Positions 1-9,435 are shown, numbered from the stretch's first letter. The stretch: 33,045 bases of DNA from Pseudomonas sp. ISL-84 (GCA_018613035.1 JAGGRA010000083.1:1-33045), one strand, 5' to 3'. A program made the numbers and translations. Notes: generated from the sequence alone by a model not told the origin.

Positions 1-21
1 ACCCATGCCGGGCGCACATAA

Positions 22-53
22 AAAACCCTTCTCCCGGCAGGAAGAAGGGTTTT
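22..53. terminator. Hairpin terminator at window edge
   Basis: Arms at 22-32 and 43-53 (AAAACCCTTCT / AGAAGGGTTTT) are perfectly complementary around a 10-base loop. There is a T4 tract on the plus strand and a T6 tract on the minus strand. It probably ends a gene lying left of the window. The rest of 54-231 shows nothing I can assign. Confidence 0.7.
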
Positions 54-231
54 GCTATGTTTGACAGAAAAGTTGGGGCGTTCTCATGCTTGTAGCTACA
101 GTGATTAAAGAATATATGCGTTGCGTTGAACGAACATGGCGAAGTCAGACAACAGTCCTATATAGTATAAGCGCTTTCCTGCTTTGTCTACACCGACAGC
201 TATTTTCAAGAGAAGTATGAACCTCAAGCCT

Positions 232-256
232 GATTAAAGGCAGAAGGATTGGGTAT
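232..256 (+). promoter_or_regulatory. Candidate SigB-type promoter for the YhfW-like gene
   Basis: GATTAA at 232-237 and a perfect GGGTAT at 251-256 are separated by 13 bases. This is close to the sigma-B pattern GTTTAA-N12-15-GGGTAT with one mismatch in the -35 box. It lies 84 bp before the start codon. It is a motif match by eye only. Confidence 0.35.
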
Positions 257-339
257 GGTTAGATAAAGATTGGAATTTGTATACAAATAGGTTTTGAAGG
301 AAAAATTATGAATGAATATGACCTTACAGGAGGACAGGT

Positions 340-1869
340 ATGACAACATCTAACCATAAAATGCCTCAGTACCCGGAGCCTTATTGGAGAGAAGAGGAGC
401 TTCCGGCTTTCGACAGACTCAGAGAGGACACCCAAACAGAAGTGGCGATTGTAGGAGGCGGTATAACCGGAATTACAGCTGGTTACCTCCTTGCCAAGGA
501 AGGTTTCAAAGTGGCCATTCTCGAAGCCGGCAATATTTTAAACGGGACCACAGGCCATACGACAGCGAAGGTTACTGCCCAGCATGGGTTAATTTATGAT
601 GAATTGATCAGCCATTTCGGCGAGGACAAGACCAGGCTTTACTACAAAGCCTCAACTGACGCCATTGATTTTGTTCGAAATACGGTTTCCGAAAAACAAA
701 TTGACTGTGACTTCAGCAATGAAGAAGGAATCATTTATTCTGTCACTGATGAATATGCAAATAAAGTGGAAAAAGAGTGGCAGGCATACGAAAAGCTTGG
801 CATTAACGGCGGTATGAAAGACAGCATTCCTTTTAACATTGATACAACAGCAATCCTGGCCATGCATAATCAGGCTCAATTCCATCCGCTGAAATATTTG
901 AAAAAGCTGCTCAAGGATTTTGTCGATATGGGCGGAACGGTTTATGAAAATACGACAGCGACTGATATTGAAGAAGGCAGCATGCCTGATGTCGTGACAA
1001 GGGACGGCCAGCGACTGAAGTGCAAATATGTCATTGCCGCTTCCCACTTCCCTTTCGCAGACATGAAGGGATTCTATTTTGCCAGATTATCTCCTGAGCG
1101 ATCGTATGTCCTTGGGGTGAGAACGAAAACCGACTTTCCAGGGGGCATGTATTACAGTGCGGATTCTCCAACCCGATCTCTAAGGTATACGCCTTATAAT
1201 GGAGAAAAATTGATTCTGGTAAGCGGTGACAGCCATAAAACGGGCCACGGACCTGATACGATGCAGCATTACACCGCTCTTGAAAGCTTTGCTGAAAAGG
1301 TGCTCGGCATTACTGATTATCCATATCGCTGGTCTGCCCAGGATTTATATACACTCGATAAGATTCCTTATATCGGACCTATTACTTCCAAGCAGAAAAA
1401 TATTTTTGTGGCAACCGGCTATCGAAAATGGGGTATGACGAACGGTACTGCTGCCGCCATGCTGATTAAGGATTTGATTATGGAAAAAGAAAATCCATAT
1501 GAAGAGCTGTTCACTCCTTCTAGATTCCAGGCTGATCCGAGCATTAAGAAGTTTATTACTGCAAACACGGATGTGGCCGGCCAGCTAATTAAAGGGAAGC
1601 TTGAATTCGTGCCAAAGGAAACAACAGACCTGGAGAACGATGAAGGCGGAGTAGTCATGATTAAAGGCAAGCGGACCGGGGCCTATAAAGATCCTGACGG
1701 CCGATTGCATCTAGTTGACACAACCTGCACCCATATGGGCTGCGAATGCGAATGGAATCACGGCGACCGCACCTGGGACTGCCCGTGCCACGGATCCCGC
1801 TTCTCCTATGACGGAGCAGTCGTCGAAGGCCCTGCAGAAAAACCGCTAAAAAAAGTGGATGCAGAATGA
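340..1869 (+). CDS. yhfW: FAD-dependent oxidoreductase with C-terminal Rieske domain (YhfW-like)
   Basis: 509 residues. The N-terminal DAO-type FAD domain begins with the dinucleotide-binding motif GGGITG at 39-44. The last ~100 residues form a Rieske [2Fe-2S] domain with ligand pairs C463-x-H465 and C481-x-x-H484 (CTHMGC and CPCHGSRF). The fusion suggests electrons pass from an oxidised small substrate (amine or amino acid) through FAD and the cluster to an unknown acceptor. No signal peptide is seen, so it should be cytoplasmic. AGGAGG at 328-333 sits 6 bases before the ATG and fixes the start. B. subtilis YhfW has this architecture and lies next to hemAT; a hemAT gene is 6 kb away here, so loose synteny remains. 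The physiological substrate of the family is not established. Confidence 0.9.
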   Translation: MTTSNHKMPQYPEPYWREEELPAFDRLREDTQTEVAIVGGGITGITAGYLLAKEGFKVAILEAGNILNGTTGHTTAKVTAQHGLIYDELISHFGEDKTRLYYKASTDAIDFVRNTVSEKQIDCDFSNEEGIIYSVTDEYANKVEKEWQAYEKLGINGGMKDSIPFNIDTTAILAMHNQAQFHPLKYLKKLLKDFVDMGGTVYENTTATDIEEGSMPDVVTRDGQRLKCKYVIAASHFPFADMKGFYFARLSPERSYVLGVRTKTDFPGGMYYSADSPTRSLRYTPYNGEKLILVSGDSHKTGHGPDTMQHYTALESFAEKVLGITDYPYRWSAQDLYTLDKIPYIGPITSKQKNIFVATGYRKWGMTNGTAAAMLIKDLIMEKENPYEELFTPSRFQADPSIKKFITANTDVAGQLIKGKLEFVPKETTDLENDEGGVVMIKGKRTGAYKDPDGRLHLVDTTCTHMGCECEWNHGDRTWDCPCHGSRFSYDGAVVEGPAEKPLKKVDAE

Positions 1870-1876
1870 TGTAAGA

Positions 1877-1925
1877 GTACCAGGTACCTATACCAGTTGC
1901 GTGAAGTGGTATAGGTACCTGGCAC
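1877..1925. repeat. REP-like palindrome, copy 1
   Basis: Nineteen-base arms at 1877-1895 and 1907-1925 pair with one mismatch around an 11-base loop. The arms contain GTACCAGGTACCTATACC. The second copy at 3999-4047 has essentially the same arms. It lies 8 bp after the YhfW-like stop codon, and a separate U-tailed terminator follows it, so termination alone does not explain it. Confidence 0.8.
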
Positions 1926-1930
1926 CAATA

Positions 1931-1964
1931 AAAAAATCCTCCTTCAGATGAAAGAGGATTTTTT
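1931..1964. terminator. Bidirectional terminator between convergent genes
   Basis: AAAAAATCCTC (1931-1941) pairs with GAGGATTTTTT (1954-1964). Poly-A on one flank and poly-T on the other let it act in both directions: for the YhfW-like gene on plus and the small minus-strand gene at 1970-2104. Confidence 0.85.
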
Positions 1965-1969
1965 CGTTG

Positions 1970-2104
1970 TTAGTCTTGTACGTTGTTTTCTTTCTTTTCT
2001 TTGCTTCCAGTTGTGAATTCTACAAGTTCTTCACTTGTGCGCTGTGGTCTGTGTTTATTGTTGTTGCGCTGTGCGTTGCCGTTCCCTTTCTTTGTTCTGC
2101 CCAT
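1970..2104 (-). CDS. Small basic hydrophilic protein, 44 residues, unrecognised
   Basis: Reading from ATG at 2104 gives 44 residues starting MGRTKKGNGNAQRNNNKHRP and ending in a Lys/Glu/Asn-rich tail (KEKKENNVQD). It has no Cys, Trp or hydrophobic stretch. AGGTGAG lies 3 bases before the ATG, with a second purine-rich site (AAAGGAG) further up, and the gene ends right at the bidirectional terminator. Composition and size resemble minor small acid-soluble spore proteins of Bacillus (SspK/N/O/P kind), but I recognise no specific family, so a spore role is only a guess. It lies 76 bp downstream of the amidase gene on the same strand and could be co-transcribed with it. Confidence 0.6.
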   Translation of the reverse strand: MGRTKKGNGNAQRNNNKHRPQRTSEELVEFTTGSKEKKENNVQD

Positions 2105-2180
2105 ATTCTCACCTGCTCCTTTTTTTCTTTTTCAAAAGTAGTATGAGTATTATGGCAGGCTCTTATTCTTTTTTGAATGC

Positions 2181-3665
2181 TTACGACAAACCGCTAAGCA
2201 CCGGAGCTTTTCTTTTCTTTGTCGCCTGCTCGTAGGCATAAGCAAGTTTAATTAATGTTGGTTCACTATAAGCAAGTCCTGTAAAGGTCATTCCCACAGG
2301 TTCACCTTCTGGCGTGTATCCGGCTGGAACTGTAATAGAAGGATAGCCCGCTTTGGCAGGAATTCCCGCTCCAAAGTTATTGGGGAACACGATTGCATCA
2401 AGTTGATGTTCCTGCATCACATGGTCAATGCCCTGTTCAGTTGACAGATAAATATCCTTCTCTAATGAGGAGATATAAGCTTTTTCAGTAAGGTTTCCGC
2501 TTGTTTCTTCCGACTCTGTTAAAATAGTTTGACCATATTTTAAGGTTTTCCCGCTGTTTTTTTCGTTAAATTCAATGACATCGGCCAGCGAGCGAATATT
2601 TAAATGCGGTGCGACAGTACGCAGATAGGCATTCAAATCTGCCTTAAATTCGTATGTCAGCACATCATAGCTCCACTGTGCTTTTGTGGAAGGAATCACT
2701 ACTTCCTCCACTACCTCTGCTCCAAGCTTTTTCAATTGGTCCACTGCCTCATTCATAACAGCAAGCTTCTCTTCGCTTAAATAATCGAAATACGTTTCCC
2801 TTGCGATGCCGATTCGGGCTCCTTTCAAGCCATCATGATCTAGATATTCTGTAAAATCTTTTCCCTGCAAATCTTGATTTGTTAAGGTAATAGGATCATT
2901 CTCGTCAGATACTGCCAGCACACTCAATAAAATAGCCGCATCCCTAACTGATCGCGCCATCGGTCCTGCGGTGTCCTGGCTATGCGCGATCGGGATAATG
3001 CCCGTTCGGCTAATGAGCCCTACTGTCGGTTTAATGCCTACGAGGGAATTCTGGCTTGCTGGGCTCAGAATGGAACCTGATGTCTCGGTTCCAATTGCTG
3101 CCGCAGCAAAATTAGCTGCCACAGCTGCACCAGAGCCTGCACTCGAACCCCCGACATCAAACTTGCCGGGTCCATAAGGGTTCAGGGTCTGTCCGCCCCT
3201 TGAACTATATCCGCTTGGCATCCCTTCTGTCATAAAATTGGCCCATTCTGTCATATTTGTTTTTCCCAGGATAACCGCTCCTGCTTCTCTTAATTGGGCA
3301 GCCACAAATGAATCTTTTTGTGCACAATGATTCTTCAGCGCAAGCGAACCTGCACTCGTATGCATTTTATCTCCAGTATCAATATTGTCCTTTAACAAAA
3401 TAGGAATTCCGTGAAGAGCGCTTCTCGGACCTGCCTTTTTCCTTTCTGCATCAAGTGCTGCCGCTATATGTAAAGCCTCCGGATTTAGTTCCAGAACGGA
3501 ATTGATCGCAGCCCCCTGGCTATCCTGCTGCCCGATCCGCTCCATATACAACAGAACAAGTTCCCTGGAAGTAACCTCTCCGCTCTCCATTTTTTCCTGT
3601 AATTCATCTATCGTAGCTTCAAGCAATACTTCATCGTGAAACATTTTCAGTCTCAAATTCTCCAT
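2181..3665 (-). CDS. Amidase signature family hydrolase
   Basis: 494 residues from the ATG at 3665, which has GAGGGG 9 bases upstream. The open frame continues upstream to 3947, but that part is translated repeat element A and is not protein. The amidase signature is clear: K92 (LLKDN), cis-Ser S174 in GGSSAGSG and nucleophile S198 in GTETSGSI form the Ser-cisSer-Lys triad. The spacing of 24 between the two serines is as in characterised amidases. It hydrolyses an amide, probably of a small molecule. It is a stand-alone enzyme: no gatB or gatC lies nearby, so it is unlikely to be the tRNA amidotransferase subunit. The substrate cannot be inferred. No signal peptide is visible. Confidence 0.88.
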   Translation of the reverse strand: MENLRLKMFHDEVLLEATIDELQEKMESGEVTSRELVLLYMERIGQQDSQGAAINSVLELNPEALHIAAALDAERKKAGPRSALHGIPILLKDNIDTGDKMHTSAGSLALKNHCAQKDSFVAAQLREAGAVILGKTNMTEWANFMTEGMPSGYSSRGGQTLNPYGPGKFDVGGSSAGSGAAVAANFAAAAIGTETSGSILSPASQNSLVGIKPTVGLISRTGIIPIAHSQDTAGPMARSVRDAAILLSVLAVSDENDPITLTNQDLQGKDFTEYLDHDGLKGARIGIARETYFDYLSEEKLAVMNEAVDQLKKLGAEVVEEVVIPSTKAQWSYDVLTYEFKADLNAYLRTVAPHLNIRSLADVIEFNEKNSGKTLKYGQTILTESEETSGNLTEKAYISSLEKDIYLSTEQGIDHVMQEHQLDAIVFPNNFGAGIPAKAGYPSITVPAGYTPEGEPVGMTFTGLAYSEPTLIKLAYAYEQATKKRKAPVLSGLS

Positions 3666-3745
3666 CTTATGTATCCCCTCATTTTTAGTAAAATAAAGCC
3701 TGCCTATTAAATTCGCTAGGATATAGGGAATTTCCTTGTTTAAAA

Positions 3746-3990
3746 AGGCTCTGTTAAATTTGCCTGTTGATTTCCGCTGCAGGCACTCCCTTTCCGCGGG
3801 CGGTCCGGGAGCCTCCTCGTCGCTTTGCTCCTGCGGGGTCTCCCTTTGATCCGCACTCTCGCAGGACTTTGAATAAGCTTCCTCGAATTTACACCGCACG
3901 AAGGAAATGCGAATGCATTTTCGAGGATCTCGTGCCCTCCGCTCCAATCAACAGGGTGCTAAAAAACAACAATAAGCTTTAACAGAGCCT
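3746..3990. repeat. Dispersed inverted-repeat element, copy A
   Basis: Perfect 13-bp outer inverted repeats (AGGCTCTGTTAAA at 3746-3758, TTTAACAGAGCCT at 3978-3990) enclose a second perfect 10-bp pair (CCTGTTGATT at 3763-3772, AATCAACAGG at 3946-3955). Inside are a long stem (3880-3887 with 3920-3927) and a small hairpin AAATGC-GAAT-GCATTT (3905-3920). At 245 bp it has shorter flanks than copies C, D and F. It lies between the amidase start and the yfmL stop. No protein is credibly encoded. Confidence 0.85.
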
Positions 3991-3998
3991 TAAAAAAA

Positions 3999-4047
3999 GT
4001 ACCAGGTACCTATACCAGTTGGAGTGACTGGTATAGGTACCTGGTAC
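3999..4047. repeat. REP-like palindrome, copy 2
   Basis: Perfect 21-bp arms at 3999-4019 and 4027-4047 with a 7-base loop, built on GTACCAGGTACCTATACCAGT. It matches copy 1 at 1877-1925 almost base for base in the arms, with a different loop. It is wedged between the end of element A (3990) and the yfmL stop codon (4055). It could act as a 3' hairpin for yfmL, but it lacks a good U tract. Confidence 0.85.
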
Positions 4048-4054
4048 TGTGCTT

Positions 4055-5179
4055 TTAAACGATTTCACCGCCGCGCATAACCTTTTTCTCTGCGGTTTGG
4101 CCGAGTTCTTTGGTGAATTTTCTGAGTTCGCGTTCTTCTCTTTCGGTGACGAGAGAGATGACCGTTCCGCTGGCGCCAAATCTGCCTGTTCTGCCTGAAC
4201 GGTGGACGTATTGGTTAATATCTTTCGGGAAATCAAAATGAACAACATGGGTTACTCCCTTGATATCCAAGCCACGTGCTGCCACATCGGTTGCAATCAG
4301 CATATTAGTTTTGCCCGTCCGGAAATTTTTAATGGCTTTTTGCCGGTCAAATTTACTTAGGTCGCTGTGAAGTGTGCTGGAGGCAATATTTTTAAAATCA
4401 AGTTTCTCCGCCATCACAGTCAGATTTCCGATATCCTTCACAAACACCAAAGCCTTAATGCCTTCCAGCCTGGAAATCTTTTCGAGCATTTTAATTTTAT
4501 CCCTTGCTTCGGCAACAAAATAAATATGATCGACAGCTGCAGCCTGAATGGTTTCATCTTTTTCGACACGAATGACTTCAGCATCTGCTGTCAGTTCTTT
4601 TGCAATCTGCTCGATAACCGGCGGCAGGGTCGCTGAAAAAAGCAGAACCTGTCGTTCTTTCAGCGTCGATTTAACTATATTCTGGACCGCCTGTGCATGC
4701 TCGGGTACCAATAGCTGATCGCCTTCATCCAGCACAACCGTCTTAACCTCATGCATTTTCAGCTTCTTCTGCTTAATCAGCTCCAACACACGCCCAGGTG
4801 TACCCAATGCGATATGCGGATGCTTCTTTAATTTTTCAAGCTGCCTTTTCACATTGGCTCCTCCGATAAAAGAGGCCGCTTTAATGCCGCTTCCCTCCGC
4901 CCATTTTTGGACCTCCTGGAGGATTTGCATCACAAGCTCCTGGGAGGACGCTAAAATAACTGCCTGCACTGCCTGTTTTTCAGGATCAATTTTTTCAAGC
5001 ACCGGCAGCAAGTAAGCGAGTGTCTTGCCTGTTCCAGTTGGTGATTCTGCAATAATATCCTTTCCTTCCAAGGCAGCCGGGATCGCTTCTGTCTGAATCG
5101 TGGTCGGCTGGACAAATGCGGACTTTTTCCACACTTCCTGGATAAAAGGGTTCATATTTTCAATAATAGATTGTGTCAT
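4055..5179 (-). CDS. yfmL: DEAD-box RNA helicase YfmL
   Basis: 374 residues, matching the short YfmL helicases, with two RecA-like lobes and almost no C-terminal extension. Motif I is SPTGTGKT (46-53). Motif II reads DEGD (151-154) instead of DEAD, as in YfmL. Motif III is SAT (182-184), and motif VI HRSGRTGR is near residue 330. ATP-driven unwinding of RNA is expected; B. subtilis YfmL is linked to ribosome assembly at low temperature. AAAGGAG lies about 7 bases before the ATG. The short C-terminus ends at MRGGEIV, so no extra RNA-binding domain is present. It is monocistronic here, flanked by intergenic DNA on both sides. Confidence 0.9.
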   Translation of the reverse strand: MTQSIIENMNPFIQEVWKKSAFVQPTTIQTEAIPAALEGKDIIAESPTGTGKTLAYLLPVLEKIDPEKQAVQAVILASSQELVMQILQEVQKWAEGSGIKAASFIGGANVKRQLEKLKKHPHIALGTPGRVLELIKQKKLKMHEVKTVVLDEGDQLLVPEHAQAVQNIVKSTLKERQVLLFSATLPPVIEQIAKELTADAEVIRVEKDETIQAAAVDHIYFVAEARDKIKMLEKISRLEGIKALVFVKDIGNLTVMAEKLDFKNIASSTLHSDLSKFDRQKAIKNFRTGKTNMLIATDVAARGLDIKGVTHVVHFDFPKDINQYVHRSGRTGRFGASGTVISLVTEREERELRKFTKELGQTAEKKVMRGGEIV

Positions 5180-5314
5180 AGGTAACTCCTTTAAGCTTAA
5201 TTGCGTTATATCATATTTAATAATAGTATAGCCGAAAATCGGAAAAAATGAGTATCGGTAATGATACTAGCTTATAGGCAGGTAGATGTCCAGCAAATCA
5301 GCGTTCAAAACAGG

Positions 5315-5354
5315 AAAAGGCCCGAATCCCTAAGAAGGGATCCGTGCCTTTTTT
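5315..5354 (-). terminator. Terminator of the M6 protease gene
   Basis: AAAAGG...AATCCCT pairs with AGGGAT...CCTTTT in an interrupted hairpin just past the stop codon at 5362. There are T tracts on both strands. Confidence 0.7.
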
Positions 5355-5361
5355 ATAAACC

Positions 5362-7740
5362 TTATTTGTGAATCCATACAGCTCCAGCAGAGTTGTCCTT
5401 GGCTTCACCGATGACTTCAAACTTCAAACCGTGTTCAGGAACAATTCGTCCTGAATCAGGAATCAGGTCATTCTTGTATGTTTGTGAATCATCAAATATA
5501 GGGTTTCCTTTTAAACCCGCATAATTGTAATCACCGCGTGAAGGGGAGCTTACTTCCCAGGCAGGTGATTGATCAAGGGAGAACGCAGCATCCGCGATTT
5601 GATATCTCGTGCTTCCGATTATAGAAGGTTCACCATTTTTGTCACCAACGATGGCCTCAGGATGGGAATCGACTACTCCAAGGAATCCTTCTCCTGGGTG
5701 TTCGCCAACCCAGTTATCCGTAAAGCTATCATCTGCGTACCAAACAACTAAACCGGTATTGTATTTTACACCTCTTGAGGATGCTAATGCTGTATCAGAA
5801 CCTGCATGGTTTCTCCATTCTAAATAGTAGTGATTCTTTGCAAAGCTAATGCCGTTGGAAACAATGAATCCTTCAAGAGTCATTGGCGTCTCGCCTTCCG
5901 CATCATCAGAGAAAATTTCTTTTCCATCAGCTATCACTGAAATATTATCCATTGCAAATCCATCTAATGCCAGACCGCCATCTGTTACATATTCAAATGT
6001 AAGACTTACTTTGCTGCCTGCAAATTGGCTTAAATCGTATGATTGGTCTACCCATTGGCCTTTCGAAGATTCAGCGCGGGTATCTCCATCTGTATCTTCA
6101 TCACCAATTACATCAAGCTCAACTGGTTCGCCGTCAGCTGTCTTTGCAGTAACATACAGATAGTCATAATCGAACTCAATATCATAAAACATTTTTGCAT
6201 TAAATGTTGCTGTTGCTGCATCTGTTAAATCAATCTCAGGTGTTGTTAAAGCTGTGTGCAGGTCATCGCCTTTAGTGCTGTAGTAATATTTCTCGCCGAA
6301 AGCTGGCTTAATACCCTGCACTTCTTTTTCAGGAAGGTTTACTTTAACAATTCCCGGATTTTTAGATTTGGTGACACTTTGGTCAATGACAGTTGTTAGT
6401 CCTTTTTCATCAATATCACTATAATTCACTTCATTGATATTAGCCCAATTTCCGCCCATTAGCTTTTGGAAGTATTCCTTATTTTGCGGGGAGAAGCTTG
6501 TAGGCTCCGTTCCTGCAATATTTCCGTTCCAGCTGCCGCCGCTCATGACAGACCAGGAAGCAATCGGCTCACCATGTCCAGAATAGATTGTATCGTACTC
6601 ATCCGGCAAACCTAAATCATGGCCAAATTCGTGGGCAAATACGCCAACAGCTCCATCTTCAGGCTGGATTGTGTAATCAAAGGCGCCCATTTTTCCGTCC
6701 CAATAATCAACCTTGGCAGTTGTATTCGGAACTGCAAACACTCCGTCAAGTGTCCAGCGGTGAGACCATATGGCATCGTCACCAATCACTCCGCCTCCAG
6801 CTTCCTGTCCTGTACCAGCATGGATAATCATCAGGTGGTCCACTAAACCGTCTGGTTCATTGAAGTTACCATCTCCATCTAAATCATATAGATCATATAC
6901 ATCATATTCAGAAAGGTCCATTCCTGCATTAACCGCAGCCTTTAGAGCCTCTTTGACCAAATCCCTCGGTCCTTTTGGAGCCAAATTATCATGTCCTCCG
7001 TCCGGATTATCATCGCCATACTCTTTTGCCGTACCAGGGACTGTAAGCCAGTCTGAAACCGTTCCATCCACAGTATAGCTTCCGCCTGACTGCTCTTCAT
7101 AGAACTGTTTGAAGGTCTTAACTTTGTCGCCGTTGAAAAGCTTAAACTCTTTATCTCCGAACATAAGCTGTTCATAATGCTCGCGGCTGAAGTCATCAGC
7201 ATACATATAGCCTTCTTCCTGCTCTACATTGTTGTGTTTAAGGTCTTCGAACTCTGTCAGTAGAACAAGTACCTTGTCTGTTCTTACTCCACCTTTATAA
7301 GTGTCCTCTTTGGCAGTTGCTACTTTTACACCTGATTTTCCATCTTTAAAGCTATCATGGCCTTTGTTAAGCTTTTTTGATAACTCTTCTTTTTGCTTGG
7401 TTAGAAAATCTTTTGCTTTTTTATCAAACTCATCCTGCTTATTGTCTTTTTCAGTTTTGCCTGGTTTTTCACCCTGCTTTTCTTTTATATAAGCTTTAAC
7501 CGCCTTTTTAACCTCTTTTTGAGAAGCGTCTTTGGCAATTACCCCTCTCTCTTTTAATGCTTTACCCAATCTGTCCTCATCCACTATATTTAAGTCGATT
7601 GGAGCAGACAGTTCTTCTGCTGATACTTGTGAAGGGGCTGCTGTAGTTCCTGCAAAAGATCCAGCAAATAAAGCAGCAGCCATCATCGTGCTGGCTGTAA
7701 TTGAAGATAAAACCTTAAACGGTCTATTCTTATTACTCAT
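5362..7740 (-). CDS. inhA: Secreted M6 metalloprotease, immune inhibitor A type
   Basis: 792 residues from the ATG at 7740, chosen because AGGGAGG lies 7 bases upstream and the signal peptide then starts properly. A longer frame to 7797 has no ribosome site. A Lys/Arg-rich n-region and an Ala-rich hydrophobic core (about 8-33) are followed by a likely cleavage near VSAEE (about 39-43). Residues ~50-150 are a charged propeptide. The zinc site is [11 protein letters not shown] (H370, E371, H374), the gluzincin/metzincin-like M6 signature. An acidic calcium-loop-like [12 protein letters not shown] lies at about 286-297. The C-terminal half has a MAM/jelly-roll-like segment. InhA enzymes digest host defence peptides and matrix proteins and also process secreted proteins. 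A 12-bp inverted repeat precedes the gene. Confidence 0.92.
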   Translation of the reverse strand: MSNKNRPFKVLSSITASTMMAAALFAGSFAGTTAAPSQVSAEELSAPIDLNIVDEDRLGKALKERGVIAKDASQKEVKKAVKAYIKEKQGEKPGKTEKDNKQDEFDKKAKDFLTKQKEELSKKLNKGHDSFKDGKSGVKVATAKEDTYKGGVRTDKVLVLLTEFEDLKHNNVEQEEGYMYADDFSREHYEQLMFGDKEFKLFNGDKVKTFKQFYEEQSGGSYTVDGTVSDWLTVPGTAKEYGDDNPDGGHDNLAPKGPRDLVKEALKAAVNAGMDLSEYDVYDLYDLDGDGNFNEPDGLVDHLMIIHAGTGQEAGGGVIGDDAIWSHRWTLDGVFAVPNTTAKVDYWDGKMGAFDYTIQPEDGAVGVFAHEFGHDLGLPDEYDTIYSGHGEPIASWSVMSGGSWNGNIAGTEPTSFSPQNKEYFQKLMGGNWANINEVNYSDIDEKGLTTVIDQSVTKSKNPGIVKVNLPEKEVQGIKPAFGEKYYYSTKGDDLHTALTTPEIDLTDAATATFNAKMFYDIEFDYDYLYVTAKTADGEPVELDVIGDEDTDGDTRAESSKGQWVDQSYDLSQFAGSKVSLTFEYVTDGGLALDGFAMDNISVIADGKEIFSDDAEGETPMTLEGFIVSNGISFAKNHYYLEWRNHAGSDTALASSRGVKYNTGLVVWYADDSFTDNWVGEHPGEGFLGVVDSHPEAIVGDKNGEPSIIGSTRYQIADAAFSLDQSPAWEVSSPSRGDYNYAGLKGNPIFDDSQTYKNDLIPDSGRIVPEHGLKFEVIGEAKDNSAGAVWIHK

Positions 7741-7798
7741 TCTTGTAGCCTCCCTATTTCTTCGCTTTTCAAAATTTCTGAACATTGCGAGATTCATT

Positions 7799-7860
7799 CT
7801 ATCAAACTATCCAAACTTTTTTAATAGTCCGATAATACCTTTATACTTATAGTTTGATAG
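7799..7860. promoter_or_regulatory. Perfect 12-bp inverted repeat upstream of inhA
   Basis: CTATCAAACTAT (7799-7810) and ATAGTTTGATAG (7849-7860) are perfect inverted repeats 38 bp apart, 59-120 bp before the inhA start. They may be paired operator half-sites enclosing the promoter, or a leader hairpin. They do not match a regulator site I can name with confidence. Confidence 0.5.
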
Positions 7861-7937
7861 GGTAGGTTACAGGTAATTCCTCTCATTCTATTTATAGAAA
7901 ATTACAAAGATAGGAATTTATATCTATTTGAGCAAGA

Positions 7938-7972
7938 TAAAAAAAGAGCAGCGGTAATTCCCGGTGCTCTTC
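7938..7972 (-). terminator. Terminator of hemAT
   Basis: On the minus strand GAGCACCGG pairs with CCGCTGCTC (one mismatch), followed by T7, 10 bp past the hemAT stop. Confidence 0.8.
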
Positions 7973-7981
7973 TCCATATAA

Positions 7982-9301
7982 TTAATGTCCTCTATTCCCG
8001 CCTTCTGCTTTCTCTTTTAACTCGTTCGCCAGCAGCGAAAGGCTTTCGGTTGTATGGTTGACTTCCTGGATGGATTGGACGATACTGTCGAGGTCTGATT
8101 TGTTGCGGCCGAACATGTCCAGGTATTGTTCCATCTCCATTTTCACGGTCAGGAGGCCGCTTTTAACTTGCTGGATTTGTTTTTGTGATTCTTTAGTGGA
8201 CAGGTTCATTGAATCCATCGTATTCACCAGCTTGCTGATCTGATTATCACTTTTTTCGATTTGTGTTTTAATATGGCTGCTCATTTTTTTGGAGTTTTCG
8301 GCCAGCTTCCTTACCTCTGTGGCGACGACCGCAAAGCCCCTGCCTTCATCTCCTGCGCGTGCTGCTTCGATGGAAGCATTAAGGGCGAGCAGATTTGTCT
8401 GGTCGGCAATGTCCTCAATGCCTTTTGTCATCGTAATAATCTGTTCGGAAATCCCTTTTAATGCTTCAATTCCGCTGATTGATGTATTGACATCCTCAAG
8501 GACTTTATTAAATGCAGTGACCATTTCGTCCATTTGCGATTGATTAAGGTTTGTCAGGTTAAGCAGGTTTTTGCTGCTTTTTTGCGTTGTTTCCGTTTCG
8601 CTGCGGATTTGGTCGGCCCTTAGGCTTGTTTCATTAATGGATGCTTCCGTTTGCTGTACAGAGGCTGCGACCTCCTGGCTGATAGAATTCAATTCTTTTT
8701 GCAACTGGGTATTTGATTCATTCAGTTCATTCAGCTGGTTCATTCTGGCCTGAAGATAGGTTTCTACTACAAGCTGTGAATCTAAATTGGTTATGTGAGT
8801 AAGTGCCAGAAGCGCATTTGTCAGCTTTTCCGGGTCCTGGTGCAATTCAGCCACAATCTTTGGCAGCAGCAGCGTTTGAATGGCAGAGTATGTAGCCAGG
8901 AACCACTCAACTGGAAGGCCTGCGCCGTTATGAGTATTGCCGATTCGGGTGCGCATTTTAAAGTATTCTTCATCAAGATCTCCGCCTAATAAACTTTGGA
9001 AATAGCGGACAAAAACGTTATAAAGTCTTTCCCTGCTTGTATTGTTTTCAGCAACTCTTTTTAATGGCGATTGCTTGTAGAGATGATCCAAGACCAGCTC
9101 CAGCATTTCATCAAGCAGGGGCGAGATGATTGGTTTCATTTCCTTTAACGTCTCAAGATTCTTTCTCGAAAAGCCCATATACCACAATCGTTCAGAAATC
9201 GTTTGCTCATCTGCCCCAACAGACTCTTCCAACCTGGGAAAATTCATTTTCGGCTGAAAAGATGAAGCAGTGGAATTTTTCTTTTTTAACTGAAATAACA
9301 T
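7982..9301 (-). CDS. hemAT: Haem-based aerotaxis transducer HemAT (globin-coupled MCP)
   Basis: 439 residues (B. subtilis HemAT has 432). Residues ~30-195 are a globin-coupled sensor with proximal haem ligand H124 in [12 protein letters not shown]. There are no membrane segments, so it is a soluble receptor. Residues ~205-430 form the methyl-accepting coiled coil, with the conserved hairpin tip [20 protein letters not shown] that contacts CheA/CheW. It should bind O2 at the haem and steer swimming through the chemotaxis system. The start at 9301 puts GGAGGG 8 bases upstream; earlier in-frame ATGs at 9307 and 9337 are too close to that site or lack one. It is transcribed alone, with a promoter at 9356-9384 and its own terminator. 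Confidence 0.93.
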   Translation of the reverse strand: MLFQLKKKNSTASSFQPKMNFPRLEESVGADEQTISERLWYMGFSRKNLETLKEMKPIISPLLDEMLELVLDHLYKQSPLKRVAENNTSRERLYNVFVRYFQSLLGGDLDEEYFKMRTRIGNTHNGAGLPVEWFLATYSAIQTLLLPKIVAELHQDPEKLTNALLALTHITNLDSQLVVETYLQARMNQLNELNESNTQLQKELNSISQEVAASVQQTEASINETSLRADQIRSETETTQKSSKNLLNLTNLNQSQMDEMVTAFNKVLEDVNTSISGIEALKGISEQIITMTKGIEDIADQTNLLALNASIEAARAGDEGRGFAVVATEVRKLAENSKKMSSHIKTQIEKSDNQISKLVNTMDSMNLSTKESQKQIQQVKSGLLTVKMEMEQYLDMFGRNKSDLDSIVQSIQEVNHTTESLSLLANELKEKAEGGNRGH

Positions 9302-9355
9302 AGTCATGTCCCTCCGGCAAACAGCCAATTTGTACAATATTTGTATATATTATGT

Positions 9356-9384
9356 ATAATAAATAGCCAAATGGCAACTATCAA
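9356..9384 (-). promoter_or_regulatory. SigA-type promoter of hemAT
   Basis: On the minus strand TTGATA (9384-9379) and TATTAT (9361-9356) are separated by exactly 17 bases. The -10 ends about 55 bases upstream of the start codon. No sigma-D (TAAA...GCCGATAT) motif is evident, although chemotaxis receptors often use it. Confidence 0.6.
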
Positions 9385-9435
9385 CTCTCTCTTCTATCTT
9401 CTTATCGGGTCAATGGGCCTAAATGTGAATAGAGG

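Noticed and set aside
168-179. Catabolite-response-like element TAAGCGCTTTC
   Set aside because: The core matches, but about three flanking positions of the cre consensus fail, and it is 160 bp from the start codon.
86-220. 44-codon plus-strand frame (MLVATVIKEYMRCV...) in the leading intergene
   Set aside because: No ribosome site, unusual composition and no terminator; probably chance.
4055-5179. Loss of helicase function because motif II is DEGD
   Set aside because: The same variant is characteristic of YfmL helicases and all other motifs are intact.
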